Below, piece after piece: positions 25,265-33,634 of a stretch of 48,834 nt of DNA. A program made the position numbers and the translations under genes. The notes under the pieces were generated by a model. That model was not told the DNA's origin and made no database searches. It saw nothing but the letters and a program-made list of their open reading frames with translations. Each line of letters begins with the position of its first letter. The first letter of the stretch is position 1. The DNA comes from Rubrivivax sp. (GTDB taxonomy: Bacteria; Pseudomonadota; Gammaproteobacteria; Burkholderiales; Burkholderiaceae_C): assembly GCA_022843905.1 (NCBI GenBank), contig JALHMT010000022.1, forward strand, positions 1 through 48,834, given 5' to 3'.

Positions 25265-25666
25265 TCAGGGCTTGCCATGGGGACGCCCATGATGTTGATG
25301 ACCGGCGGCAGGCCGCGCTGGCGGGGTCGCTGCAGGGGTCGCTGCAGGCGCAGCCGGCGTGGCCGCGGGTGCGGGTGCGGGTGCGGGCGCGGGTGCGGGT
25401 GCCACGGTCGCATCGGGCTGCGCGGCCTCGCGCAGGTAGGTTCGCCAGCCGCCGATGCGTGTGACGGTGTCGTTGGCGTCCTTCCACGAACCCAGCGGCA
25501 CGTCGATGGCCGAGCGGTAGGCGGCCAAGGCCGAGCGGTGCACGACGGGCGGCACCTCGGCGCGCGGATTCAGCGGGTCGGGTCGGGCCGCCGCCTGGGC
25601 CCAGGCGGCGGCGGACAGCAGCAGTCCGCATGCGGCGGCCATCGCTCGAAGAGCGTGTGTTGACAT
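25265..25666 (-). CDS. Small exported protein with Pro-Ala tract and His tail
   Basis: A 133-residue periplasmic protein of the copper operon. The signal peptide (residues 1-26) is followed by a short conserved-looking core, PPVVHRSALAAYRSAIDVPLGSWKDANDTVTRIGGWRTY. Then comes a Pro-Ala tract from about residue 89 to 118 and a tail GHQHHGRPHGKP with four His. I have seen the same core beside copper-resistance oxidases in other proteobacteria, but know no reaction. The His tail could bind copper and the PA tract could span the periplasm. The stop is 10 bases before the TolC-like start, so the pair is probably co-translated. Confidence 0.7.
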   Translation of the reverse strand: MSTHALRAMAAACGLLLSAAAWAQAAARPDPLNPRAEVPPVVHRSALAAYRSAIDVPLGSWKDANDTVTRIGGWRTYLREAAQPDATVAPAPAPAPAPAPAATPAAPAATPAATPPARPAAGHQHHGRPHGKP

Positions 25667-25776
25667 GGAAGACCTCGATGACGGTGGAACGGATGGAACG
25701 CACACCGGTGACGGCGCTGCGTCGTGCTTCCAGGGACACGGCCGCGCCGGGCCCCGGGGGGCGCCGCGGCGTGCCG

Positions 25777-26253
25777 TCAGGCGAGGTCGGTGCGGGGCGG
25801 TCGCTCGGGACCGCTGGAGATGAACGAGGCGGCCGCGCGATCGGGCACGAGCGCATGAGCGGGCTCGTGGCCCGGCAGCGCCATCAGCGGTGCTGCCGGC
25901 GGCAGGGCCAGGCCGACGCAGCAGGCCGCACAGGCGCTGCAGCTGTGCCCGTCCACCGGGGCCTGGGCTGGAGGGGACCCGGCATCGGCCTGTGCATCGA
26001 CCGGGTCGATCAGGTCGGTCTGCCCATGGTCATGCCCGTGGGCGTGAGCTGGCGATCGAGCGTGATGCGCCACATCGTTATCGCCATGGGCTGGATGCGC
26101 ACGAGCGGTGTCGCCGGCATGCGCCGACATCCCGGCCGCATGGCCCCTGCCGGTGGCATCGGCGCAATGCAGCGTGCGCGCCGCCGCCAGGCCCTGCAGG
26201 GGCAGCGCCAGCGCCATCAGGCACAGCAGGAGGGATCGCCAGAAGATGCGCAC
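25777..26253 (-). CDS. CopL/DUF2946-like His- and Cys-rich exported protein
   Basis: A 158-residue exported metal-binding protein, first of the copper operon. A signal peptide covers the first 24 residues (RIFWRSLLLCLMALALPLQGLAA). A His-rich stretch (about residues 38-76, with AHAHGHDHG) is followed by the motif HSCSACAACC at residues 103-112, the hallmark of the CopL/DUF2946 group found at the head of copper operons. In Xanthomonas, CopL is needed for copper-induced expression. The start is a GTG at 26253; an internal ATG is possible. A gap of 110 bases separates it from the next gene, so a second promoter cannot be excluded. Confidence 0.75.
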   Translation of the reverse strand: MRIFWRSLLLCLMALALPLQGLAAARTLHCADATGRGHAAGMSAHAGDTARAHPAHGDNDVAHHARSPAHAHGHDHGQTDLIDPVDAQADAGSPPAQAPVDGHSCSACAACCVGLALPPAAPLMALPGHEPAHALVPDRAAASFISSGPERPPRTDLA

Positions 26254-26345
26254 GGACCACACTCTAAAGGATTCGCCCCGGCTGCACAGCGCGGCGCCAG
26301 CCTGCCCTGCAAGGCTGCCGGGCGTCGCCCATCGCAAGGAGCAGA

Positions 26346-27131
26346 ATGCAGGAGGAGTTTCAGAGACAACCCGCCGAGATGACCGCACACCCTGCTTCCG
26401 GTCCGGCCGGCCGCACGACGGCGACGTGGTCGGAATGCGCCCGGCTCGCGGCCTGGCCACTGCTGCTCCTGATGCTGGCCAGCGCCGCCGTGCCCGCCAG
26501 CGCCGCAGAGCGCGGGGCCGGCACTGCCGCCGAAAGCACCTGCCCGCAGGCCCCGGCCCTCGTCGCAGGCGCCACCGCGACGGACCTTGCCGACGTGTGC
26601 CGCGGCGTGCAGTCGGCGCTGGCCTTCTTCGCCTCGCACGGCATCCAGGCCACCGAGTCGCTGTCCATCGAGGTGACCGACAAGCTCCCTCCGGAGGCCG
26701 GCCCGTCGGCAGCCGGCTGCTACATCGCCCAGAAGCGGCGCGTCTACGTCGTCCCCTACGATGCCTTCCGCAAGAACAAGACCTGGTTCGGCGTGGCCAT
26801 CGACAGGTCGCTGTACCGCGCGTTGGCGGCACACGAAGCGGCGCATGCAGTGGCGGGCTGCAGCTTCCGCATCCCCAACCCCACCATCCAGGCCCAGGAG
26901 TACCTGGCCTATGCGGCCATGTTCTCGACCATGGCGCCGGCCTTGCGCGACAAGGCGCTGCGCGCCACCCGCACGCAGGGCTTCGACGACATCGAGCGCT
27001 TCACGCCGATGCTGTACATGTTCGACCCCATGCGCTTCGGCGCCGAGGCATGGCGGCACTTCTCCAAGGCCCCGGACCGGGCCGCCGTGCTGCGTGCGGT
27101 GCTCGAAGGACGGCAGCTGTCCGATCGCTGA
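26346..27131 (+). CDS. Exported protein with HEAAH putative metal site
   Basis: A 261-residue protein, start at 26346 behind AAGGAG. Residues 30-54 form a hydrophobic export segment (ARLAAWPLLLLMLASAAVPASAAE), so the product is probably periplasmic. The segment LYRALAAHEAAHAVAG contains HExxH (His-Glu-Ala-Ala-His), with a possible third ligand further on. This suggests a zinc-binding fold, perhaps a degenerate peptidase, as in the domain-of-unknown-function group sharing this layout. Two cysteines near CPQAPAL and VCRG may form a disulfide. The gene is divergent from the copper operon (92 bases) and convergent with the next gene. Confidence 0.6.
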   Translation: MQEEFQRQPAEMTAHPASGPAGRTTATWSECARLAAWPLLLLMLASAAVPASAAERGAGTAAESTCPQAPALVAGATATDLADVCRGVQSALAFFASHGIQATESLSIEVTDKLPPEAGPSAAGCYIAQKRRVYVVPYDAFRKNKTWFGVAIDRSLYRALAAHEAAHAVAGCSFRIPNPTIQAQEYLAYAAMFSTMAPALRDKALRATRTQGFDDIERFTPMLYMFDPMRFGAEAWRHFSKAPDRAAVLRAVLEGRQLSDR

Positions 27132-27146
27132 CCATCGCCCGGCGGT

Positions 27147-27195
27147 GAAAGCCGTGCTGCCTGGCGTTTGCGCTCCTGGAGGGGTGGCGGCTTTC
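27147..27195. terminator. Possible bidirectional hairpin between convergent genes
   Basis: GAAAGCCG at 27147-27154 pairs with CGGCTTTC at 27188-27195 across a 33-base loop. It lies between the HEAAH protein gene and the convergent small gene. No T-run. Confidence 0.3.
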
Positions 27196-27202
27196 GCTGG
27201 CC

Positions 27203-27526
27203 TCAGGCGCGTCGCGCCGCCGCAATGGCCGCCGTGGCGGCGAGTTCGGCGTTCAACGCCTGCTCCAGCGGCGAGCGGCACAGCCCGGCCACGTCGTAGC
27301 GCAGGTTCTCGTACAGCTCGGCCGTGGCGGGTGCCACGACCAGGATGGCGCGCAGATGCTCGTCGACCTCGGTCTGTGCAAGCAGGCTGCTCACCTGGCG
27401 CGCCACGGCGCGGTACTGCTCGGCGCTGGCCGAGGACGGCCGGTGTTCGAGCCGCTCCAGCAACCCGGCCAGAGTGGCCAGGCTGTGCAGGCGGGCAGGC
27501 AATGGGTGGCGGGTATCGAGGCTCAT
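27203..27526 (-). CDS. Small hypothetical protein, 107 aa
   Basis: The start at 27526 follows GGAAGG. The sequence is strongly helical (LHSLATLAGLLERLEHRPSSASAEQYRAVARQVSSLLAQ and a similar second half), without signal peptide or membrane span, so a cytoplasmic helical bundle is likely. No family recognised. It is the most downstream of a leftward series and could be transcribed with the gene at 27595-27909, 68 bases upstream. Nothing points to its role. Confidence 0.6.
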   Translation of the reverse strand: MSLDTRHPLPARLHSLATLAGLLERLEHRPSSASAEQYRAVARQVSSLLAQTEVDEHLRAILVVAPATAELYENLRYDVAGLCRSPLEQALNAELAATAAIAAARRA

Positions 27527-27594
27527 GCCTTCCCACATCGGGCCGCCCCGCGGGCTTTCAAGGTCCGGCGGAGCCGAAGCGCACGACACGCGTG

Positions 27595-27909
27595 TCAGTC
27601 CAGTCCGATGGCGAAGGCGGCCAGCAAGGGGTCGACCACCTCGCGCCGGGCCACCAGCGTCAGCGTCACGGCATGCCAGCCGCCTTCTTCGACGCAGACC
27701 TGCAGGTCGTGATGCCAGGCCCCGCCCTCGTCCAGCGGGCCGTGCGTGTCGGGGTGGTGGCGCCAGGCCCAGTCGAGCAGCTGCTGCACTTCCTGCAGCA
27801 CGGCGGCGTGCTGTCGCGATTCGGTCGAAGCCACGGCTTCCAGCGTGAGCACGCCGAACGCGTCCTCGCCGAGATCGAAGCTCAGGTAGTGCAGCACCTG
27901 CGGCGACAT
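27595..27909 (-). CDS. Small conserved-looking hypothetical protein, 104 aa
   Basis: Begins MSPQVLHYLSFDLGEDAFGVLTLEAVAS, with a compact alternating strand/helix pattern, and contains LLDWAWRHHPDTHGPLDEGGAWHHDLQV, rich in His and Trp. I recall similar sequences among Burkholderiales hypotheticals but know no function. Its start overlaps the stop of the SGNH hydrolase gene by one base (TGATG), which suggests translational coupling with that gene. No signal peptide. A metal or nucleotide function from the His-rich segment would be speculative. Confidence 0.6.
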   Translation of the reverse strand: MSPQVLHYLSFDLGEDAFGVLTLEAVASTESRQHAAVLQEVQQLLDWAWRHHPDTHGPLDEGGAWHHDLQVCVEEGGWHAVTLTLVARREVVDPLLAAFAIGLD

Positions 27910-28682
27910 CACCCGGGCAACGGCGCGCGATCCGCACGCGAGGCCAGCCATTCGCGCAGGCCGGACTGCGCCATCAGCTCGTCGAACCACACCCGGTAGC
28001 CGGCATCGCTGGGATGCAGGCCGTCGCTGGCGTTCAGGGTCGTGCTGTCGGCGAAAGGGTCGTCGGCGCGCTCCTTGAAGAGGTCGATGTACGTTGCGCC
28101 ATGCCGGGCCGCGGCCTCGCGCACGGCCACATGCAGGCGGCGCGAGCGCGAGGTCATCAGCCAGGACACGGGCGGAAAGAAGAAGGGCGCGTTGCCGACG
28201 TTGCCGGCCGGCATCAGCAGCACGCGATCGGCCCGCTCGCGGGCGCGGCGCGTGACGGCATCGATCTGCAGGGCCACCTCGTCGAGGTCCCGCAGGCGGA
28301 TCACGTCGTTGCCGCCGGCCTGGATCAGCACGACATCGAAACGCTCGCTGCCTTCCAGCTGGCGCGGCAGGTCGGCGAAGGTGGCGCCGTCGCGCGCGCG
28401 GTTCTCGATGTGCAGCTGCGGGAAGGCCTTCGCCAGCAGACCGGCCAGGCTGGTCTGCGGCGTGCTGGCGCCGGTGCCGACGGCCGTGCTGTCACCGACG
28501 ACGAGCAACCGCGCGCGCGGGCCGGCCAGGCCGCGCTGCAGCGGCTCGCTCTCGCGCGCCAGCTCGATGGCCCGGCGCATGCGGCCGGCGGTGCAGCCCG
28601 CCTGCAGCAGCAGCGCCGCGCCGGCGGCGCCCCACAGCAGCAGCTTGAGATGCGAGCGGCGTGTGGAGGAAGGCGACGGCAC
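27909..28682 (-). CDS. SGNH/GDSL-type hydrolase, probably lipoprotein
   Basis: A serine hydrolase of the SGNH fold, likely an esterase or lysophospholipase. Block I is LLVVGDSTAVGTGA (nucleophile Ser), block III is QAGGND (Gly and Asn), and block V is DGLHPSDAGY (catalytic Asp-x-x-His). The N-terminus is uncertain: I chose a GTG at 28682, giving 257 residues, with the hydrophobic stretch KLLLWGAAGAALLLQAGC ending in a lipobox-like Cys. No ribosome site is clear, and an out-of-frame ATG lies close upstream. It overlaps the small gene downstream by one base. Lipase-type activity on membrane lipids is possible; substrate unknown. Confidence 0.72.
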   Translation of the reverse strand: MPSPSSTRRSHLKLLLWGAAGAALLLQAGCTAGRMRRAIELARESEPLQRGLAGPRARLLVVGDSTAVGTGASTPQTSLAGLLAKAFPQLHIENRARDGATFADLPRQLEGSERFDVVLIQAGGNDVIRLRDLDEVALQIDAVTRRARERADRVLLMPAGNVGNAPFFFPPVSWLMTSRSRRLHVAVREAAARHGATYIDLFKERADDPFADSTTLNASDGLHPSDAGYRVWFDELMAQSGLREWLASRADRAPLPG

Positions 28683-28844
28683 GGGAGGCAGCAGGAAGGA
28701 ATGGTCCCCATCATGTCCCGAACCCGGCCCGCGCGCACAACGTCCCCGGCTTGTTCCTGTTGGCGGCGATGTCTTGCAGGGGTCACGCGCCACCGGGCCG
28801 AGGCGCCCGGGGACGGGCCGTCGCCGACCCGGCCCGCCCGCAGT

Positions 28845-31466
28845 TCAGGGCTCGCGACGCGCCTGGATGTCGGCCAGCCGGTCCAGCAGGGCCTGTGCGG
28901 CAGCCGGGTCGCTCCTGCGCAGCTGCTGCGCCATGCGCTGCAGGGGGTCGAAGGCGGGGCGGAAGTCGGGGCTGGTCTGCAGCACGGCCAGGAGCGGCTC
29001 CTGCACCTGCGCCAGCATCTGGCGGGCGTCGGCACTGGGTCGCACCTGGCGGCCGGCGTCGATGAAGCGGTCGCGCGCCGCCCAGTACGCCGCCAGGCGG
29101 GGCAGCCACGACGGTTCGTCGCCGGCGTCGACCAGCGTGGCCGCAGCGATCGGCTCGGCCGCCAGTTCGGTCAGCAGGGCCTGCAGCCGGTCGGCCGGCT
29201 GCGAGTCGGGCACGTAGGTGATGCGCGGCGCGCGGTAGGCCACCACCGGGCGGTCGTCGGTGTTCAGCGGCGCGCCGCCGGCAAAGCGGCGCAGCGCCGG
29301 CGCATCGGCCACCAGGCTGCCCAGCACGGCGAAGGGATCACCCAGGCCGAAGTCCGACAGCCGCTGCGGCCCGCCATAGCCGGCCAGCCGCGCCTGCACG
29401 GCCTGCACGCTGAAACGCGGCGCGTCGGGCCGGGCGACCAGGCCCAGCACGGGCGTCAGCAGGCTGTTGGTGGCCAGGATCGCCGCGCCTTCGGGGTACA
29501 CGGCCAGGAACGACTGCACGACGCTGCGCAGGGTGTCGAGGTCGATCTGGTGCAGCGGCATCCACTGGCAGAACAGGCCGCCGGGCGCCAGCCGGTTGCG
29601 CACAGCGTCGAAGTGCTCCACCGTGTAGAGCAGGCCCGAGCCGCTGCGCGCCGGGTGGAAGTTGTCGCTGACGATGAGGTCGTAACGCGGCCCGTCGGCC
29701 TTGACGAAACGGCGGGCGTCGGCCGCGAACAGGCGCAGGCCCGGGGCGGTGCCGGGGCCGCCCGTGCGGAACAGCGCAGAGGCGTCGATGACGTCCGGCA
29801 GCAGTTCGGCCACGTCGACCTGCAGCGCGGGGTCGGCAGCGGCAGCCCGGGCCGTCACCCCCGTGCCCAGGCCCAGGAACAGCGTCCGCCGGGGTTCGCC
29901 GTGCAGCAGCACCGGCAGCAGGGCCTGGCGCGAGTCGGCCAGCAGGCTGGCGCTGCTGCCTTCCTGCTGGCGGTTGTTGATGCGCAGGCGCGCCACGCCA
30001 TCGGCGTCGGCCACCACGCTGACCGCGGCCAGCGCGCCTTCACGGTAGCTCAGCACCTGGCCGCCCTCGGGGATGTCGATGAAGGCCAGCGGCGGAGCCA
30101 GCACGGCAGCACCCGCGGCGGCGACCGCAGCGCCCGCCACCCAGGGCTTGAGCCAGGACCGGGGCGCGACGAGCAGCAGATAGGCCGCCGCCACGATCAG
30201 CAGCGCGCCGCGGCTGCCCAGCAGCGGCACCAGCGCCCAGGCCACCAGGGGAGGTGCGGCCGCCGCGCCCAGGGTGTTGGCACCCAGCGACAGGCCCAGG
30301 CCCACACCGTCCCGCCGGGCCTGCGTGGCCAGGTGGCTGAACAAGGCGCCCATGGCCAGCGTCGGCAGCGCAAAGGCCAGCAGCGCCGGCAATGCTTCGC
30401 CCAGCAGCGCCCAGCCGATGTGACCGGCCTCGGCGGCACCCGCGGCATCGCGCCAGGACAGCGGCCAGTCGCGCAGCGACTCCGCCGCCCACAGGCTGGC
30501 GGTGCCGGCCAGGCAGGCCCAGGCCACCCCCGCCACCAGCTTGTTGCGCAGGGCCACGCCCGCATCGGCCGGTGCCCAGCGCGCGTAGAGCGACGCGCCC
30601 AGCGCCGTGCCCAGCAGGTAGATGGCCAGCAGGATGGCGAAGGTGTAGACGGTGTTCTCGGTGACCTGGCTCAGCACGCGCACGACCAGCACTTCGTAGG
30701 CGATGCCCAGAAAGCCGGTGGCCGCCAGCAGCGGCCACGTCGCGCTGGCTGGTGCGGCGACCCCTGGAGACAGCGGCACCGGCGACGGCTGCAGGGCGCC
30801 CGGTGCCGGTGCCTCCGCCGCCGGGCGGCGGGGCGACAGCGCCAGCGCGATGGCGGCGCACAGCAGGTTCAGCAGCGCACAGGCGATCGCCGTGCGCATC
30901 AGGCCGAAAGTGGGCACCAGCCAGAAGGCCGTCGCCAGCACGCCCAGCACGGCGCCCAGCGTATTGCTGGCGTACAGCGCCGCGATCGGCGAAGCCCGGC
31001 CGTTCAGCGCGGCCAGCACCCGCTCCATCGCCGGCAGCGTCGCACCCATCGCGGCGGTGGCCGGCAGCAGCAGCAGGAAGCAGCCGATGAAGGCCACCAG
31101 GCCGTGCCACAGCGGGCTCGGTTGCGCGCCGATGACCCCGAGCAGGGCATCGCTGAGCGGTGCCATGGCCAGCGCCAGCACCCCGCTCCACAGGGCGATC
31201 AGCACTTCGCAGCCGGCATACCAGCGCGCCGGCTGCGGGCTGCGCTCGATGCGGCGGCCCAGCGTCAGCGCGCCGAGTGCCAGGCCACCGAAGAAGGCGG
31301 TGATGACGGCCAGCACCGCCACGGCCTCGTGCCCCAGCCAGCGCGAGCTCTGCTGCGTCCAGACGATCTGGTAGCCCAGCCCGGCGAAGCCCGAGGCCAC
31401 CATCAGCGCCAGCACGGCGCGCTGGCGCCGGCCCGATGCGGCCTCAGCCACCGAAGGAAACGACAT
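28845..31466 (-). CDS. Fused membrane protein with C-terminal spermidine-synthase-like domain
   Basis: An 873-residue protein. The N-terminal half has about eleven to fourteen hydrophobic segments (from AVLALMVASGFAGLGYQIVWTQ onward) of the type fused to polyamine synthases. The C-terminal half is a methyltransferase-fold spermidine-synthase domain, with the AdoMet-binding GLGTG near residue 530 (LFLGLGTGVTARAAA). Later come YDLIVSDNFHPARSGSGLLYTVEHFDAVR and GLFCQWMPLHQ. The fused class is common in proteobacteria but its product and transported molecule are unsettled. The final 110 residues (VRPSADARQMLAQVQEPLLAVL) are a helical extension. Its first 23 bases overlap the upstream oxygenase-like gene, so they are probably co-transcribed. 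Confidence 0.85.
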   Translation of the reverse strand: MSFPSVAEAASGRRQRAVLALMVASGFAGLGYQIVWTQQSSRWLGHEAVAVLAVITAFFGGLALGALTLGRRIERSPQPARWYAGCEVLIALWSGVLALAMAPLSDALLGVIGAQPSPLWHGLVAFIGCFLLLLPATAAMGATLPAMERVLAALNGRASPIAALYASNTLGAVLGVLATAFWLVPTFGLMRTAIACALLNLLCAAIALALSPRRPAAEAPAPGALQPSPVPLSPGVAAPASATWPLLAATGFLGIAYEVLVVRVLSQVTENTVYTFAILLAIYLLGTALGASLYARWAPADAGVALRNKLVAGVAWACLAGTASLWAAESLRDWPLSWRDAAGAAEAGHIGWALLGEALPALLAFALPTLAMGALFSHLATQARRDGVGLGLSLGANTLGAAAAPPLVAWALVPLLGSRGALLIVAAAYLLLVAPRSWLKPWVAGAAVAAAGAAVLAPPLAFIDIPEGGQVLSYREGALAAVSVVADADGVARLRINNRQQEGSSASLLADSRQALLPVLLHGEPRRTLFLGLGTGVTARAAAADPALQVDVAELLPDVIDASALFRTGGPGTAPGLRLFAADARRFVKADGPRYDLIVSDNFHPARSGSGLLYTVEHFDAVRNRLAPGGLFCQWMPLHQIDLDTLRSVVQSFLAVYPEGAAILATNSLLTPVLGLVARPDAPRFSVQAVQARLAGYGGPQRLSDFGLGDPFAVLGSLVADAPALRRFAGGAPLNTDDRPVVAYRAPRITYVPDSQPADRLQALLTELAAEPIAAATLVDAGDEPSWLPRLAAYWAARDRFIDAGRQVRPSADARQMLAQVQEPLLAVLQTSPDFRPAFDPLQRMAQQLRRSDPAAAQALLDRLADIQARREP

Positions 31467-32070
31467 AGCCCCAGGAATCGAAGCGGGTGGGGATGGCGTT
31501 GAAGGCCAGGGTGATGCGGCGGGTGCCGGGGTTCGGCGGCACCTCATGCATCAGGTAGCTGGGGAACAGCACCATGTCGCCGGGTTCGGGCGCAGGGCTG
31601 ATCCACTTGGCGGCGCTGTAGGGCGTGGGGCGGCTCTTGGCGTGGTCGTTGCGAAAGGCGAAGTCGGTGCCGCCGGGTGACTTCATGAACACGGTGCGCG
31701 AGTCCGGGTGCGAGGCCGTCAGGTACACCACGCCCGAGATGAAGCTGTTGGCGTGGTTGTGCATGGTCTGCCGGCCACCGGTGTCCAGCAGGTTGACCCA
31801 CATCTCCTTGACCGACCAGCCCAGCGCCTCGCCGAACATCTGCTCGCCCAGGGCCACCAGCTTGGGCGTGATGAGCTGCGCCGCCTGCCCGAACAGCGGG
31901 CTCTCGCGCGGGTTCAGCAACCGCGTGTGCGACAGCTGGGTCGAAGAAGAGTTCTCGCGGTCGGCTTCGCTGCTGAAGTGCGCCACCAGGCCCGCCACCA
32001 GCGGCAAGGGCAGCACGCCCTTGGCGCGCAGCAAGGGTGTCGGAAAGAGGTCGAGGATGTCGTGGCTCAT
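31444..32070 (-). CDS. Putative 2OG-Fe(II) oxygenase
   Basis: A 208-residue protein with the layout of bacterial 2-oxoglutarate/Fe(II) oxygenases of the 'TIGR02466-like' type: MSHDILDLFPTPLLRAKG at the N-terminus, then the metal strand MHNHANSFISGVVYLTA and the distal histidine strand LFPSYLMHEVPPNPGTRRITLAFN. The likely ligands are His104 (with His106 nearby) and His175, and Arg184 or Arg185 would bind 2-oxoglutarate. Usual length for the family is near 200. It overlaps the downstream fused membrane protein by 23 bases, implying one transcript. The substrate is unknown; the polyamine-synthase partner hints at a small amine or hydroxylation of a peptide. Confidence 0.75.
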   Translation of the reverse strand: MSHDILDLFPTPLLRAKGVLPLPLVAGLVAHFSSEADRENSSSTQLSHTRLLNPRESPLFGQAAQLITPKLVALGEQMFGEALGWSVKEMWVNLLDTGGRQTMHNHANSFISGVVYLTASHPDSRTVFMKSPGGTDFAFRNDHAKSRPTPYSAAKWISPAPEPGDMVLFPSYLMHEVPPNPGTRRITLAFNAIPTRFDSWGYVVSFGG

Positions 32071-32267
32071 CGGCTCACTTCAGTGGGTGAAAGGGAAATG
32101 CACCGCGGAGGCCGCAGCGCTCCGGGCGCTGTCATAGGGCGCAGTCAAGTGGCGCTGCCACGATGACCGGACCCGGGAGTTTGGTCGTCAGGCATGACGG
32201 TCTTGTGACGCCTCGCCCGGCTGTGCACGGGGTGGCTGCGCCGGGCCGGGCCCTGCGCAAGGTCGAT

Positions 32268-32942
32268 TCATCGCGCGATGGCCGAGGGCAGCAGCGCGGT
32301 GGTGCCGGTCGCCTCGCCGGCCGCACCCATGCCGCTGCCCAGCACCAGCACCATCAGCGCACTGGCGGCGATCCAGGACCCCATCACCTGGCGCGCCACG
32401 CGCTGCCAGGCCTGCTGGCCCAGCCGGCTGGCCAGCAGCAGCGCGGCAGACACGATCAGGCCCACGCCGACGGCCAGGCCGACCAGTGTCAGGAGCCAGT
32501 CCAGCGTGCCGGGTGCCGGTTCGGGCACCGAGTCCAGGCCCAGGCACAGGCCCAGCACCGCCGCCAGCAGCGGCAGCACACGCGCCGCAGCCGGCGCCCC
32601 CGTGGCCACCAGCAGGCCCAGCACGGCAGCACCCGCCAGCAGGGCCTGGCCGGCACCGGCGGCGGCGTCGGGCAGGGCCAGCGCCGCCAGGCCGACCACC
32701 ACACCGAGCAGGAAGGCCGCCAGCACCCGGCGTGCCGGCAGCGCCGGCAACTGGGTGCACAGCAGTCCCAGCGCCACCGCGGCGAGTGCGTGGGCCGGCA
32801 CCACGGCGGGGTGCAGCACGCCGTTGTAGAAGTGGTTGAGGCCGGCGATCGGGCTGTGCGCCAGGGCCTCGGCGGGCCAGCACAGCCCTGCCGCCAGCAG
32901 CGCGGCGGCGCCCCGTGGGGGGACCTCGCAGGAATGCTTCAT
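32268..32942 (-). CDS. HupE/UreJ-like membrane protein, second small paralogue
   Basis: A 224-residue membrane protein with six to seven spans. After a signal-like N-terminus (LLAAGLCWPAEALAHSP), mature residues read HSPIAGLNHFYNGVLHPAVVPAHALAAVALGL. This His-rich start matches the HupE/UreJ layout, in which a conserved His near the exit of the signal segment is thought to help bind nickel or another divalent metal. It is the last of three HupE-type genes here, seven bases after the previous one, with nearly identical intergenic spacing. The gap 32071-32267 toward the oxygenase holds no gene. Confidence 0.75.
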   Translation of the reverse strand: MKHSCEVPPRGAAALLAAGLCWPAEALAHSPIAGLNHFYNGVLHPAVVPAHALAAVALGLLCTQLPALPARRVLAAFLLGVVVGLAALALPDAAAGAGQALLAGAAVLGLLVATGAPAAARVLPLLAAVLGLCLGLDSVPEPAPGTLDWLLTLVGLAVGVGLIVSAALLLASRLGQQAWQRVARQVMGSWIAASALMVLVLGSGMGAAGEATGTTALLPSAIAR

Positions 32943-32949
32943 CGTCCGA

Positions 32950-33561
32950 TCAGAGAAGCCCGGTCATGAAACCCACGCCGGCCAGCGCGATCAGCCCGCC
33001 GCCACCGCGCAGGGCCAGCCTGCCCTGCGGCCAGCGCAGCAGCAGGCCGAAGGCCATGCCCACGGCGTGCAGCGTTCCGGTGGCCAGCACGAAGCCCAGG
33101 CTGTAGGCCAGCGGGTTGGCCGCGGTGGGCAGCTCGGTGCCGTGGGCATGGCCGTGGAAGATGGCGAAGATGCCCACCAGCAAGGCAGCCACCCACAGCG
33201 GGGGCCGCGCCGCCAGCAGCACCGCCAGACCCAGCACCAGGGCCGATGCGGCGATGCCCAGTTCCACCATCGGCAGCGCCACGCCCAGCACGCCCAGCGC
33301 GCCGCCCACGGCCATGACCAGCGGAAACACCACCGGCAGCAGCCACAGCGCGGGCGCTCCCAGGAAAGCGCCCCACAGGCCCACCGCCACCATCGCGACC
33401 ATGTGGTCCAGGCCGGCGAAGGGGTGCAGGAAGCCGCTGGCCAGGCCGCCGGCCACGCCGTGTGCGGCGTGTGCCCAGGCGGCACTGCAGCACAGCATCA
33501 GGGCCAGTCCGAGGCCCAGTCGCGGGGGCAGGGGCATGGATGCGGGCAAGGGGGATGTCAT
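32950..33561 (-). CDS. HupE/UreJ-family membrane protein
   Basis: A 203-residue membrane protein with a clear HupE/UreJ signature. The signal peptide (LGLALMLCCSAAWAHAAHG) ends at His-rich residues. The motif FLHPFAGLDHMVAMVAVGLWGA gives His46, Asp52 and His53, and a second site is IFAIFHGHAHGTELP with His136, His138 and His140. HupE of Rhizobium is a nickel permease; other members lie in operons with no nickel enzyme. No hydrogenase or urease genes are in this window, so metal and role are unknown. Tightly linked to the next HupE-like gene (7-base gap). Confidence 0.85.
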   Translation of the reverse strand: MTSPLPASMPLPPRLGLGLALMLCCSAAWAHAAHGVAGGLASGFLHPFAGLDHMVAMVAVGLWGAFLGAPALWLLPVVFPLVMAVGGALGVLGVALPMVELGIAASALVLGLAVLLAARPPLWVAALLVGIFAIFHGHAHGTELPTAANPLAYSLGFVLATGTLHAVGMAFGLLLRWPQGRLALRGGGGLIALAGVGFMTGLL

Positions 33562-33634
33562 CGGTGTGTGTCCTTTCGGTTCGTCGAGGGAGGCGGGGCG
33601 GCGCCGGCCGGTCTGTCGGCGGGTCGTGCGCTGT

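Noticed and set aside
28014..31502. 1162-residue plus-strand frame opposite the spermidine-synthase-like gene
   Set aside because: Same antisense effect; composition is dominated by Arg, Gln and Gly with no family features, whereas the minus strand encodes a coherent protein.
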